Shown here: positions 1 through 9,745 of the stretch, piece after piece
How positions within the stretch are numbered: the first letter of the stretch is position 1
Layout: the number at the start of each line of letters is the position of its first letter
Origin: Marinobacter sp.
GTDB lineage: Bacteria > Pseudomonadota > Gammaproteobacteria > Pseudomonadales > Oleiphilaceae
NCBI GenBank assembly: GCA_022014155.1
Contig: JAKLLS010000004.1
Coordinates: 1-63,623, forward strand
Length of the DNA: 63,623 bases
Direction: 5' to 3'
The notes under the pieces: generated by a model
Seen by the model: only the letters and a program-made list of their open reading frames with translations
Databases searched by the model: none
What the model was told of the DNA's origin: nothing
Translations under genes and position numbers: made by a program

Positions 1-1455
1 TTTCACGCAGATGTTTTTCATCTCGGTGTAGAACTCCAGGGAGTGCACACCGCCCTCGCGGCCAATGCCGGACTGCTTGCTGCCACCAAACGGTGTCCGC
101 AGATCACGGAGGAACCAGCTGTTGACCCAGATAATGCCCGCTTCAATCTGGCCAGCTACCCGATGGGCACGGGTGATGTTCTCGCTCCAGATCGCCGAGG
201 CCAGCCCGTAAGGAAGACTGTTGGCCAGTTCAATCGCCTCTTCCTCGCTGTCGAACGGACACAGGTGGACACAGGGGCCGAAGATCTCGTCGGTAATCAC
301 CGCGGAATCTTCCGGCAAACCGGTCCAGATCGTGGGCTGAACCCAGGCACCGCCGGCCAGTTCTTCGGGCATTTCCGGAACACCACCACCGGTGACCACG
401 GTGGCACCGTCGTCCACGGCTTTCTGGTAGTAGGAAAGGACTTTCTCGCGGTGTTTGAGACTGACCAGCGGGCCCAGGTTCGCTTCGGCATCATCCGGCG
501 GACCGATCTTCAAACCTTCCGCCGCTTCTTTCAGGCGGCCGACAAACTCGTCGAATATGGAGCGCTCGACATACACCCGCTCGGTCCCCAGGCATACCTG
601 TCCACAGTTGGCGAAGGCCGAGCGCATGGTGCCCTCGATGGCCTTGTCCATGTCGCAGTCAGCAAACACCAGGCCGGCGTTCTTGCCGCCCAGCTCCAGG
701 GAAATGTCCCTGATGCCCCTGGCGGCTGCTTTCATGATCACTTCGCCAGTACCGGTTTCGCCGGTAAAGGTGAAGCCATCCACCAGCGGATGCTCGGTGA
801 GGAATGCACCTGCTGAATTACCACCGAAGCCATGAATGACATTGAACACCCCATCCGGCACGCCGGCGTCTTTCATCACCTCGCCCAGCAGGGCGGTGGT
901 GGTGGGGGTTTCCTCGGAAGGTTTGACGACCACAGTATTGCCACACGCCAGGGCGGGCCCTACTTTCCAGGTCATCAGCAGCAACGGCAGGTTCCAGGGG
1001 CTGATCACGCCAATCACGCCTTTGGGGCGGCGAACAGCGTAGTTCAGCGCACCCGTACCATCCGGTGTCGGCATTTCAAAGGATTCCGTGGGCACGTTCT
1101 TGATCATGTCCGCGAACACCTTGAAGTTGGCCGCGCCCCGGGGTATGTCGATGTGGCTCGCCATGGATTTGGGTTTGCCGGTATCGAGGCATTCCGCTTC
1201 CAGGAACTCATCGAACCGGGCTGTGATGCCGTCCGCCACCTTGTGCAGGATGCGGGTACGTTCTTCCAGCGTCATCTTGCCCCAGGGGCCACGCAGTGCA
1301 GTTTTCGCTGCCCTGACCGCGGCATCCACTTCTTCCCGACCGGCCTCGTGAACCTTGCTGATCACTTTGCCGTTTGCCGGGTTAACGTTGTCGAACAGCT
1401 TGCCGCTGGCGGAACCAACATACTGCCCGTTGATGTAGTGTTTGATGTCTTTCAT
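1..1455 (-). CDS. dmpC: 2-hydroxymuconic semialdehyde dehydrogenase (C-terminus runs off the window start)
   Basis: Manual minus-strand translation from ATG at 1455: MKDIKHYINGQYVGSASGKLFDNVNPANGKVISKV...ISLELGGKNAGLVFADCDMDKAI...; aldehyde dehydrogenase motifs; open at the window edge, so absent from the ORF track; sits after C23O as in dmp operons. Confidence 0.9.
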   Translation of the reverse strand, partial: MKDIKHYINGQYVGSASGKLFDNVNPANGKVISKVHEAGREEVDAAVRAAKTALRGPWGKMTLEERTRILHKVADGITARFDEFLEAECLDTGKPKSMASHIDIPRGAANFKVFADMIKNVPTESFEMPTPDGTGALNYAVRRPKGVIGVISPWNLPLLLMTWKVGPALACGNTVVVKPSEETPTTTALLGEVMKDAGVPDGVFNVIHGFGGNSAGAFLTEHPLVDGFTFTGETGTGEVIMKAAARGIRDISLELGGKNAGLVFADCDMDKAIEGTMRSAFANCGQVCLGTERVYVERSIFDEFVGRLKEAAEGLKIGPPDDAEANLGPLVSLKHREKVLSYYQKAVDDGATVVTGGGVPEMPEELAGGAWVQPTIWTGLPEDSAVITDEIFGPCVHLCPFDSEEEAIELANSLPYGLASAIWSENITRAHRVAGQIEAGIIWVNSWFLRDLRTPFGGSKQSGIGREGGVHSLEFYTEMKNICVK

Positions 1456-1501
1456 TGCTGCCTAATCCTGTTCTGTATGGCCCTGTTGAGCTGTTGAAAC
1501 G

Positions 1502-2425
1502 TCAGGTCAAAACCGTAAGGAACCGTTCGTTCAGTACCCGGTCGTGGTAGAAGATGGCCTTACCCAACTGCTCGGCCTGCCAGGTCACCGGCTTGTGGTC
1601 CGGGTAGGTGTAGTCGCCACCACAGAACACTTCATTGCGGTTACCGGACGGATCGAAGAAGTAGATGGTCTTGCCGTGGGTCAGGCCATGACGGGTCGGG
1701 CCGATATCAATGGAGGTATCGGTCATGGAGATCAGGTCCGCGGCACGCAGGACGTCTTCCCAGGTCTCCAGGAAGAAAGAGGCGTGGTGGAACTTGCCCG
1801 GTTCTTCATGATGAATGAACGCGATGTCGTGCTCTTTCATGGACACCGTCAGGAACTGGGCAATGCGAGTGCCATCTTCGGCCAGAACCTGTTCGGCCAG
1901 ATGGAAGCCCAGCACGTTGACGAAAATGTCGTAAGTCGCTGCCAACTCCGGTCCATACAACAGGCAGTGGTCAAAACGAACCGCCTTCATGCCGTCCAGG
2001 CCACGGGGCCAGGCTTCCGGGTTAACCTCGGTAACACCCCACTTACCGGTGTACAGTTTGTCTGCGAATAACTCGAAGGAATGACCAGATGGCGCCGTGA
2101 AGCGAACCCGGCGGCCACAGTCTTTCAACTCGCCCCCGGGGATCTGCTCGATGTCCACTCCGAAGTCCACCAGATCCTTCTCCAGCTGAACCAGCGTTTC
2201 TTCATCAACGACCTTGAAAGCCATGAAGTCGCAGCCGGGCTCGTCCGCTTCGCGCAGAACCACAGAAAACTTGTCCACTTCGGTCCAGGCCTTCAGATAC
2301 ACCCGGCCCTGATCATCGCGGTCGGTTTCGATCAGACCCAGCAGGTCCACGTAGTGTTTGACGGCTGCATCCATATCGAGTACTCGGATCTGGACGTGGC
2401 CGGGACGCATTACACCTTTTCTCAT
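1502..2425 (-). CDS. dmpB: catechol 2,3-dioxygenase (extradiol)
   Basis: [38 protein letters not shown]...; C-terminal extradiol signature [24 protein letters not shown]; start moved inward from the ORF-track start 2494. Confidence 0.95.
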   Translation of the reverse strand: MRKGVMRPGHVQIRVLDMDAAVKHYVDLLGLIETDRDDQGRVYLKAWTEVDKFSVVLREADEPGCDFMAFKVVDEETLVQLEKDLVDFGVDIEQIPGGELKDCGRRVRFTAPSGHSFELFADKLYTGKWGVTEVNPEAWPRGLDGMKAVRFDHCLLYGPELAATYDIFVNVLGFHLAEQVLAEDGTRIAQFLTVSMKEHDIAFIHHEEPGKFHHASFFLETWEDVLRAADLISMTDTSIDIGPTRHGLTHGKTIYFFDPSGNRNEVFCGGDYTYPDHKPVTWQAEQLGKAIFYHDRVLNERFLTVLT

Positions 2426-2430
2426 GACAA

Positions 2431-2763
2431 TTACCTCAACGCTGTTGTTTTTGTTTGCCTGTTTGAAAGCCCGGCCGCCGGTTGCGGCAGGCACTCGATG
2501 GTCAGGTCAGTCAGGGGATAGAGTCGGCAAGCCAGCACCTCCCCCTTTTCAATGGCTTCTGACGGAACATGGGCCTTGCTCATCTTTCCGCACTCGAACT
2601 CGCCCTCAACCACCTTGATCTTGCAGTAACCGCAACCGCCACCGCGGCATCCCACGGGAACGCACTTCAGCCCTGTCTGCTCCATTGCCTTGAGGACACT
2701 CTGGTCGTCCTGGCAACTGAAGCGGTCTCCCGTTGTCTGGTTGAAAACCTGGAACGACGCCAT
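2431..2763 (-). CDS. dmpQ: 2Fe-2S ferredoxin associated with catechol 2,3-dioxygenase (XylT/DmpQ type)
   Basis: Plant-type ferredoxin cysteine pattern [16 protein letters not shown]...[14 protein letters not shown]; located between reductase and C23O. Confidence 0.88.
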   Translation of the reverse strand: MASFQVFNQTTGDRFSCQDDQSVLKAMEQTGLKCVPVGCRGGGCGYCKIKVVEGEFECGKMSKAHVPSEAIEKGEVLACRLYPLTDLTIECLPQPAAGLSNRQTKTTALR

Positions 2764-2777
2764 GGTTGTTCTCCCGG

Positions 2778-3839
2778 TTAAATCTTCTTGAACAGGGCTG
2801 AACGCTGGGTTTCTTCCGCACCGTCTGCCGCCGTCAGGAATTTCTCCATGAAGATGTCCCGCTCAAACAACCGGCCCTGCATCAATGCCGTAATGGCGGC
2901 ATCGATCATCGGCGGCGGCCCACACAGATAAGCTTTGTGCTCAGAAAAACGACCACCGAAGTGTTCCCTGGCCGCGTCATGCACATAGCCCCGGAACCCA
3001 GACCAATCACCGTCTTCGTCCGCCTGGCTTAGCGCCGGCACATAGGTGAAGTTGTCATTGTCCCGGGCCAGACCTTCGAACAGCTCATGGTTGTAGAGTT
3101 CGGCCAGGTTACGGGCCCCCTGGAACAGAGTGATCTGACGATCGTCGTCCTGCTCCAGCAGATCGATGATCATGGATTGCGGACTGGAGAGACCGGAGCC
3201 GCCGGCAATGAAAATCAGGTTGCCTGGCTGCGAGCTGCGTACGAAAAACTGGCCGTAGGGACCAGACAGATGCAGCTGCTCACCCACCTTCAGTTGCTGA
3301 TGGATGTAAGTGGTGGCCGCGCCGCCCTCGACCAGACGGACGTGAAGCTCCACTTCATCAGCCTTGCTGGGTGGATTCGCCAGGGAGAAGGCTCTTGGCC
3401 CTTCCACCCCCGGCAGCTCGATATTGATGTACTGGCCGGCCTGAAAGGTCATCGGGCGATCCAGTTTCAGATGAATGCCCTTGATGGTCGGGGACAGCTC
3501 GACGATATCGCTGACGGTCGCGGTATAGTCCTCAACCGGATAGCCCTCGAAGTCTTCATCAACATCAATATCTGCCTCAATGGTGACGTCGCTTTCCACG
3601 GTGGCGCAGCAGGCCAGCACCTTGCCTTCGTCCCGTTCGACATCCATCAGGGCAAAAGGCGAGGCATCGCCGATTTCAACATCGCCCTCGACAACCTGAA
3701 CCTTGCAGGTGGCGCAGGTGCCATGGCCGCAGGCAAAGGGCAGCCAGACCCCCTGGCGGAGAGCTGCCTGGAGGATGGTCTGGCCTTCCTCCACCTCAAT
3801 CTGTTCGCCAATTGGCTCGATCGTTACGGTATGACTCAT
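2778..3839 (-). CDS. dmpP: phenol hydroxylase reductase component (FAD/2Fe-2S)
   Basis: N-terminal ferredoxin FACGHGTCATCKVQVVEGD, then FAD/NAD domain RAFSLANPPS, FIAGGSGLSSPQSMI, YLCGPPPMI. Confidence 0.95.
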   Translation of the reverse strand: MSHTVTIEPIGEQIEVEEGQTILQAALRQGVWLPFACGHGTCATCKVQVVEGDVEIGDASPFALMDVERDEGKVLACCATVESDVTIEADIDVDEDFEGYPVEDYTATVSDIVELSPTIKGIHLKLDRPMTFQAGQYINIELPGVEGPRAFSLANPPSKADEVELHVRLVEGGAATTYIHQQLKVGEQLHLSGPYGQFFVRSSQPGNLIFIAGGSGLSSPQSMIIDLLEQDDDRQITLFQGARNLAELYNHELFEGLARDNDNFTYVPALSQADEDGDWSGFRGYVHDAAREHFGGRFSEHKAYLCGPPPMIDAAITALMQGRLFERDIFMEKFLTAADGAEETQRSALFKKI

Positions 3840-3849
3840 GGCAGTATCC

Positions 3850-4209
3850 TCAGGATGCGGAGCCGGCGATGCCGTCCAGCCCTTTGGTGGTAACAGTCAA
3901 CATGCTCTTGTGGTCGATACCGCAGTCCTTGAGCGTGGCGGAGGCATCGGGCGTGAACGGCTCACCATTCAGCTGCCACTCGGCCGCCAGGAAATCCGCC
4001 TGTGGCGCATCCGGGTGGTCTGCAGTCGCCGGTTTGAGAACCTCATCCACAAAAGCGCCGAAGGTCATGTCTGGCTGCACCAGCATCGCAAAGGGCGAGC
4101 AGTACATCAGGTGGTGCGGCCAGTAGACATACAGCAACTGCATGCCATGAAAGTTTTCAACTTTGTCTCGGGGTTCAAACTTGTAGTCGTATAAGGCATT
4201 TACACTCAT
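3850..4209 (-). CDS. dmpO: phenol hydroxylase P4 subunit
   Basis: MSVNALYDYKFEPRDKVENFHGMQLLYVYWPHHLMYCSPFAMLVQPDMTFGAFVDEVL; order in operon; start inward of the track ORF. Confidence 0.9.
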   Translation of the reverse strand: MSVNALYDYKFEPRDKVENFHGMQLLYVYWPHHLMYCSPFAMLVQPDMTFGAFVDEVLKPATADHPDAPQADFLAAEWQLNGEPFTPDASATLKDCGIDHKSMLTVTTKGLDGIAGSAS

Positions 4210-4273
4210 GATCATCACCTTGTTGTTTTTGGGGCGATGCGCCCGGCGCCAATTGGCCCGCGCGCTTCCGGGA

Positions 4274-5821
4274 TCAGGCAGCGTCCTGTTTGGCGCTGTC
4301 GGCCTTGGTGTCGGATGACTTGCCCTTGATGGACAGCCAGCGCTTGTGATCCGGGGACCCGATGTACTCGAAATTGTCCTCGCCGATGTTGATGTGGTAG
4401 TACTTCGACACCACTGTCTCGACGTCGCCACCTTCACAATTGCCTTGGTAGATTTGATGTACCGGCAGCCAGGCCTGCACGTACTTCTCTGGCTCGTGCT
4501 TGAAGATGTCGCAGCAACCATCGGAGCAGAAGTGATAGCGCTCACCCTCGTGCACGATCTGTCGGTGGCTGAGCGCCGTGGGATCTTCCTTCTCGGTGAA
4601 GATGGTCGGGATCTGGCACACCTGGCACAGTTGCGGCAGGGTGTTGTTGTAGAAACGACGACCCTCAGCGTGTTCCTTCGCCCAGTGCTCGAAACGCGGG
4701 CGGTAGTACTTGTCGAAGGTGTCCGGGTACTTCTCGGACAACCAGTCCATCTCTTCCTTCTCCGGCATCCAGGTGTGGAAGTTGGTGGCTTGGCTGTACT
4801 GGTAGAAGGTGCTCCAGGCCTGATGGCTCACATGGTGCTTGGCATCGTTGGCGATGTCCTGATACTTGGGCGGGCGAATGCCATAACGCTCAAGGTCCTT
4901 GAACAGCGCGCCGCCGTTCTGCTCGTAGTACACCTCCCACGCTTCGGCCCAGGACATGACCTTGTTCGGCAGCATGTAGTCCATCATCATTCCCACCAGA
5001 CTCAGCAGGCGGAAACCGCGCCAGAACCATTTGTCGATCCAGCGCTGGACGATGGGGACGTTGTCCTCGTGCTGCTCAAGGATGAACTTGATCACCTCGA
5101 GGCCCAGGGTCATGTGCCGTGCCTCGTCGGACTGGGCCGAGAAACCGAAAGTGACGGTGGCCATATCGCCGTTGTAGGCGGCGCCGGACATGAACGGCAC
5201 GAACAGCAGGTTGGTCAGCACGTACTCGAAGGAGAACGAGATCGCGGTCAGGAACTCGAACGGCCCTGCGGAGCGGGCGTCGTCGAAGAACGACTTGGGC
5301 ACGGAAAGGAACCACACCCGGTCGTGCATGTGCGCGGCATCATGCAGGCCGTTGAAGTGCTTGTTGTAGTGGCTCATGGCGTGCTGCTGGGTCTGGGAAT
5401 GACGAAGCTCGTCAATGGCCTGCATCTGGCAAGCGACCCTGGCTCCGGCACCGCTGAACTGGCGACCCACTTTGGCGTAGCCCTGGAAAGCCGCGTGCTC
5501 AAGGGGCGAAACGCCACTGAGGAACAGTTTCAACGCATTCACATAACGGGCGTCCGAGATGTTCTGGTGACCGTTGTTCTGCGCAAAGGCATCAAAAATG
5601 GCGTACAGCTTTTTCTCTTTTTCGGCCTGGTACTTCCAGTAGGCGTCCATGGTCAGACGGAACGGGTCCTCCCACTGGGACCAGTCGGTGATCTTGATAC
5701 CTTCAAAATCCTCATCCGGAAAAATGTCTTTCTTTTTCTGGTAGGTTGGTTCCCAGGCCATGTCCCGGGTCAGATATTGGTACTTGTCTTTGAGATTCAG
5801 CTTCTTGTTTTTAACAACCAT
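4274..5821 (-). CDS. dmpN: phenol hydroxylase large (diiron oxygenase) subunit
   Basis: MVVKNKKLNLKDKYQYLTRDMAWEPTYQKKKDIFP...; diiron motifs AIDELRH and QSDEARH; TRASH-like C-rich C-terminus CQVCQIPTIF...HFCSDGCCDIF. Confidence 0.96.
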   Translation of the reverse strand: MVVKNKKLNLKDKYQYLTRDMAWEPTYQKKKDIFPDEDFEGIKITDWSQWEDPFRLTMDAYWKYQAEKEKKLYAIFDAFAQNNGHQNISDARYVNALKLFLSGVSPLEHAAFQGYAKVGRQFSGAGARVACQMQAIDELRHSQTQQHAMSHYNKHFNGLHDAAHMHDRVWFLSVPKSFFDDARSAGPFEFLTAISFSFEYVLTNLLFVPFMSGAAYNGDMATVTFGFSAQSDEARHMTLGLEVIKFILEQHEDNVPIVQRWIDKWFWRGFRLLSLVGMMMDYMLPNKVMSWAEAWEVYYEQNGGALFKDLERYGIRPPKYQDIANDAKHHVSHQAWSTFYQYSQATNFHTWMPEKEEMDWLSEKYPDTFDKYYRPRFEHWAKEHAEGRRFYNNTLPQLCQVCQIPTIFTEKEDPTALSHRQIVHEGERYHFCSDGCCDIFKHEPEKYVQAWLPVHQIYQGNCEGGDVETVVSKYYHINIGEDNFEYIGSPDHKRWLSIKGKSSDTKADSAKQDAA

Positions 5822-5835
5822 GATAGATCTCCCAA

Positions 5836-6105
5836 TTAGGTCCACTGAAGAATGAAGTGGTCGTCGTCTTCGTCGACATTGCCGCCGATACTGATCACGT
5901 CGATAAGCATTTCCTGAACGTCCCAGTCGCGACCGAGCTTCTCTTCCATCGTTTCCCGGTTGATCACCAGGCGCTTTTCTGCCTGTATCCGGATCATTGC
6001 CGGCTGATGCTGGACTTCCGCTTCCGGGTTGTCCTCGGCGATGGCTTCCACCAGGTAGCGGGCGTTGTCGTTGTCCTGAAAGGCAATAAATACGAGCTGA
6101 CTCAT
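5836..6105 (-). CDS. dmpM: phenol hydroxylase coupling/effector protein
   Basis: 89 aa MmoB/DmpM-like: MSQLVFIAFQDNDNARYLVEAIAEDNPEAEVQHQPAMIRIQAEKRLVINRETMEEKLGRDWDVQEM. Confidence 0.93.
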   Translation of the reverse strand: MSQLVFIAFQDNDNARYLVEAIAEDNPEAEVQHQPAMIRIQAEKRLVINRETMEEKLGRDWDVQEMLIDVISIGGNVDEDDDHFILQWT

Positions 6106-7103
6106 GCGGATACTCCCTGGCTCTGCAGTTGGAATTTCTTAAGACGGATGGAGAGTTGTGCCCGGATTTCATCCAGGGCCTCAATGCCGGTGCTGGCCTC
6201 GGCCAGTGGCTTGAGTGCGTTGTAAGCCCGTGGTTCCCACTGGTCGATCCAGGCCTGTAGCTGTTCGCGGTTGGCGTCGCTTTCCGCCGCCACGACTTTG
6301 ATCATGGCATTGGTCCAGCGCAGGGATTCCTTGTACCAGTCCCGCATGAATTCGGTAAGCATGGAGACATCTTCGGCGTCTTGATCGCCCAGCCACTGGT
6401 CCATCTTTTCGTACACCAGCGGGAACAACAGACCATCCATCAGCACGTTCTGGACCAACGTCAGCTCAAACCAGTCGTCCACCACCAGAGTGTCTTCCAC
6501 CAGCTTGCGCATGGGTTGCCACAGCTCGTCATCCATCCAGTAACCCTTGGATTCATCCAGGGCCGCGCCGGTACTGCCGTCCAGCATCAGCGCAATGCGA
6601 GACAGGTACTGGCCGATGCCCAGGCGATCCATAGCGGTATAGATGTGCATTTGCGAGACCGTCGTGGCGTTGACATCCCCCGCAATCTTGCTGTTGTTCA
6701 TGTTGGCGCCCAGCTCCACATGGCGCAGGGGTACCAGCAGCCTCAGGATCTGCTTCTGAGTGGTTTCGGGCAGGCGGGTCAACAGGTTGCGCTTTTCACA
6801 GAACCCGAAACTGGTCTCGGCTGCTTCCTGCATTTTGGCCCGGTTACCGACGTAGGCGCCGTAGTAAAACTGGCGTGGGTCAGTGATCGCGTACCAGTCT
6901 TCCATGCGGATTGCCGTGCGCATGGGATCATTCAGCGTGTGCTTTGAATCCCACAGCGGGCGGTAGTGAAAGTTGGTTTTGGCTTCCAGGTCATAGCTGG
7001 CTTCCTGGTAACGGGACGCCGGCTTGTCGCCGAAACGACGGGCGATGTGCCCGTATGTCTGGCGGATGGGTTCCACCGAATTGGTTTTGATCTCAATGCT
7101 CAT
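6102..7103 (-). CDS. dmpL: phenol hydroxylase beta (P1) subunit
   Basis: MSIEIKTNSVEPIRQTYGHIARRFGDKPASRYQEASYDLEAKTNFHYRPLWD; gene order; ATGA overlap with dmpM. Confidence 0.92.
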   Translation of the reverse strand: MSIEIKTNSVEPIRQTYGHIARRFGDKPASRYQEASYDLEAKTNFHYRPLWDSKHTLNDPMRTAIRMEDWYAITDPRQFYYGAYVGNRAKMQEAAETSFGFCEKRNLLTRLPETTQKQILRLLVPLRHVELGANMNNSKIAGDVNATTVSQMHIYTAMDRLGIGQYLSRIALMLDGSTGAALDESKGYWMDDELWQPMRKLVEDTLVVDDWFELTLVQNVLMDGLLFPLVYEKMDQWLGDQDAEDVSMLTEFMRDWYKESLRWTNAMIKVVAAESDANREQLQAWIDQWEPRAYNALKPLAEASTGIEALDEIRAQLSIRLKKFQLQSQGVSA

Positions 7104-7152
7104 ATCAACTTACCGTTTTGTTGTTTTGAGTGGATGATCGATTTGATGACGT

Positions 7153-7404
7153 TCAGCGGCGACCCTTCTCGCCGAAACGCCACTTGATCATGTCCGCATC
7201 AATCTCGCGGATCATGTCGGAATCCATGTGAACGACATTGTTGTGCCTGCAGAAGATCTCGAACGCTTCGCGGGGAAGGACAAGCTCAACAAACAGTTCG
7301 GGATGGCCGATGGCGAAATCGAACTCTATGAATCTGTCTTCAGGTCCACTTCGGACCCGGATGTAACGGGTCAGCTCATCGAAGCTTTTCGCTTGGTTGG
7401 TCAT
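7153..7404 (-). CDS. dmpK: phenol hydroxylase assembly subunit P0
   Basis: MTNQAKSFDELTRYIRVRSGPEDRFIEFDFAIGHPELFVELVLPREAFEIFCRHNNVVHM; first gene of operon downstream of a sigma54 promoter. Confidence 0.9.
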   Translation of the reverse strand: MTNQAKSFDELTRYIRVRSGPEDRFIEFDFAIGHPELFVELVLPREAFEIFCRHNNVVHMDSDMIREIDADMIKWRFGEKGRR

Positions 7405-7445
7405 TGTTGGCACCGTTGTGTTTGTTATCGGTTGCCATGACCTGA

Positions 7446-7460
7446 GCAACGGCTGTGCCA
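7446..7460 (-). promoter_or_regulatory. sigma54 -24/-12 promoter (Po-type) of the dmp operon
   Basis: Minus strand TGGCAC-AGCCG-TTGC, perfect core consensus, about 42 bp upstream of dmpK ATG. Confidence 0.9.
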
Positions 7461-7591
7461 GACTCTGGCAACAGCTTCTCAGGAAAATCCTATTGCATTG
7501 TTTTTATTGGCTTTTATTCAGCACTAAAATAACTTTCGGCGACAAGTCATCGGCCTGAAGAGGAACAGGATATGCGTGGGTTTTTCACTAT

Positions 7592-7629
7592 TTGATCAAC
7601 TCAACATCGTAAACTGAGCAAATGCTCAG
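7592..7629. promoter_or_regulatory. probable DmpR upstream activating sequences of the dmp promoter
   Basis: TTGATCAACTC (7592) and palindrome CTGAGCA-AA-TGCTCAG (7614-7629), both close to the XylR/DmpR box TTGANCAAATC; a third weaker match TTCATCATTTGATTGA at 7662-7677. Confidence 0.7.
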
Positions 7630-7788
7630 CTCGTCAGACGACCACCGCGTTTGTCTGAAATTTCATCATTTGATTGATTTTCGACAAGGATAGGGTGTTA
7701 GATAAAAGAAGGTGGCGTTCCGCTGCCTTCGCACTGGAAAACCTCTCCCGGATGCGACCCCATACAATTACAAACGGGGCTCCTGAGT

Positions 7789-9495
7789 ATGGCGATTACC
7801 TATAAACCACAACTGCAGTATGTGGATTTTCAGGATCTTACGGAGCAGATCCGATTCCAGAGCACGGAAGGTAAAATCTGGTTTGGCGAGCAGCGCATGC
7901 TGCTTATGCAGGTCAGTGCCATGGCGGCCTTTCGCCGTGAAATGGTAAATACCATGGGCATTGAGCGAGCGAAGGGCTTTTTCCTGCGACTGGGTTACCA
8001 GTCCGGGCTGAAGGACGCTGAACTGGCCCGCAAGCTGCGTCCCCAATGCAGCGAGCTGGATATTTTTCTCGCGGGCCCGCAATTGCACTCACTCAAGGGA
8101 ATGGTCAAGGTTATTCCCATGGAGATCGACATCGATCACGAGACCGGCAGCTTCTACGGCGAACTCGAATGGGTCGACTCCTTCGAAGTGGATATCTGCC
8201 AGACTGAACTGGGCCAGATGGATGAGCCTGCCTGCTGGTCCCTGCTGGGGTACGCCTGTGCCTACACCTCTTCTTTTATGGGCCGTGAAATTATCTTTCG
8301 TGAGGTCAGTTGCCGAGGTTGTGGTGACGACAAATGCATGATCGTGGGTAAACCCGCAGAAGAATGGGAGGATGCCGCCGAGTTTGCCCAATACTTCAAA
8401 GCAGACACCATCATGGAGGAACTGTACGACCTTCAAAGCCAGATCAGTTCGTTGCGCAGTAGCCTGGAAAAACAGCAGGGCCAGTATTACGGCATCGGGC
8501 AATCCACCTCCTACAACAAGGTCTGCAAAATGATCGATAAGGCCGCACAGGGTAAAGTGTCGGTCCTGTTGCTGGGTGAGACCGGCGTGGGCAAGGAAGT
8601 GATTGCCCGCAGCGTGCACCTTCGCAGCGAACGTGCTGAACAGCCGTTTATCGCCGTGAACTGCGCAGCCATCCCTCCCGACCTGATCGAAGCTGAGCTT
8701 TTCGGTGTTGAGAAGGGGGCCTATACCGGTGCAAACCAGTCACGGTCAGGTCGCTTTGAGCGTGCAAACACTGGCACCATATTTCTTGACGAAGTGGTGG
8801 AACTGACACCCCGGGCCCAGGCGACATTATTGCGAGTATTGCAGGAAGGGGAGCTGGAGCGTGTTGGCGACAACCGTACTCGGGCAGTGGATGTCAGGGT
8901 TATTGCAGCCACCAATGAAAGTCTGGAAAAGGCCGTGGAAGATGGCCGCTTCCGCTCCGACCTGTTTTACCGGCTCAATGTGTTTCCAGTGAAAATTCCA
9001 CCGCTGAGGGAACGGTTGGAAGATTTACCGTTGCTGGTCGAACACTTCCTGAAGAAATTCCATTCAGAGTACAGCAAACGCACGCTTGGCCTTTCAGACA
9101 AAGCCCTTGAACTCTGCCTGCATTACCACTGGCCGGGCAACATCCGGGAGCTGGAAAACGTCATTGAGCGTGGTGTGATCCTGACCGACAACAACGAATC
9201 CATCAGCCGTGAATCTCTGTTTGCAGGCCTACCCGAATCCCAGTCCAACCAGCCCCAGGGCGTTGTCGACAGCCACGGCCAGCTTGTTGAGGAGGCTTGT
9301 GGAGAATCCGGAGGCGATTGGGCCACCCAAATACTCGGGAATGGCATCAGCCTGGACGATGTGGAAGAAATATTGATGCGGCGTGCGATGGAAGAGGCAA
9401 ACCAGAATGTTTCAGGGGCGGCCCGAATACTCGGCCTGACCCGACCTGCACTTGCCTACAGGCTCAAGAAATCCGGCATTCTGACGGAGAGCTAA
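7789..9495 (+). CDS. dmpR: phenol-responsive sigma54-dependent activator (V4R/XylR_N - AAA+ - Fis HTH)
   Basis: N-terminal MAITYKPQLQYVDFQDLTEQIRFQSTEGKIWFGEQRMLLMQ; Walker A GETGVGKEV; GAFTGA loop variant GAYTGA; C-terminal Fis-type HTH; divergent to dmpK. Confidence 0.95.
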   Translation: MAITYKPQLQYVDFQDLTEQIRFQSTEGKIWFGEQRMLLMQVSAMAAFRREMVNTMGIERAKGFFLRLGYQSGLKDAELARKLRPQCSELDIFLAGPQLHSLKGMVKVIPMEIDIDHETGSFYGELEWVDSFEVDICQTELGQMDEPACWSLLGYACAYTSSFMGREIIFREVSCRGCGDDKCMIVGKPAEEWEDAAEFAQYFKADTIMEELYDLQSQISSLRSSLEKQQGQYYGIGQSTSYNKVCKMIDKAAQGKVSVLLLGETGVGKEVIARSVHLRSERAEQPFIAVNCAAIPPDLIEAELFGVEKGAYTGANQSRSGRFERANTGTIFLDEVVELTPRAQATLLRVLQEGELERVGDNRTRAVDVRVIAATNESLEKAVEDGRFRSDLFYRLNVFPVKIPPLRERLEDLPLLVEHFLKKFHSEYSKRTLGLSDKALELCLHYHWPGNIRELENVIERGVILTDNNESISRESLFAGLPESQSNQPQGVVDSHGQLVEEACGESGGDWATQILGNGISLDDVEEILMRRAMEEANQNVSGAARILGLTRPALAYRLKKSGILTES

Positions 9496-9565
9496 ACACC
9501 ATTCTGACAAGGACGTCCCACGCCCCTCATCCCCTTTTCACTATATCAGCAAGCGTCTTTTCCAC

Positions 9566-9581
9566 TTGATCATTTGATAAA
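9566..9581. promoter_or_regulatory. candidate DmpR/XylR-type upstream activating site
   Basis: TTGATCATTTGATAAA; reverse complement TTTATCAAATGATCAA shares ATCAAATGAT with the 7662-7677 element; centred about 121 bp upstream of the -12 element at 9692-9695. Confidence 0.55.
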
Positions 9582-9680
9582 AATCAACCTCTCCAACAAC
9601 GCCTGAAGGCATCAACCCGCCACCTGAAAACACCAGCATTTCCCAGATTTTTCATACAGTTAAAAGCACACCACCGGGTG

Positions 9681-9696
9681 TGGCACACGCGTTGCT
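9681..9696 (+). promoter_or_regulatory. sigma54 -24/-12 promoter upstream of the Ycf48-RND-DUF1302-DUF1329 operon
   Basis: TGGCAC-ACGCG-TTGCT, perfect core consensus, 50 bp upstream of ATG 9746. Confidence 0.8.
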
Positions 9697-9745
9697 AAAT
9701 CACTGTCAGTCGCTTTATCCACAAAAACAAAGACGGTGACATACA

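Noticed and set aside
4346-5839. 497-aa plus-strand ORF
   Set aside because: Antisense shadow of dmpN in high-GC DNA; no recognisable domain and dmpN is unambiguous.
5822-6184. N-terminal extension of the dmpN ORF in the track
   Set aside because: Overlaps dmpM in another frame; the MVVKNKKLNLKDKYQYLTRD start at 5821 fits the family.
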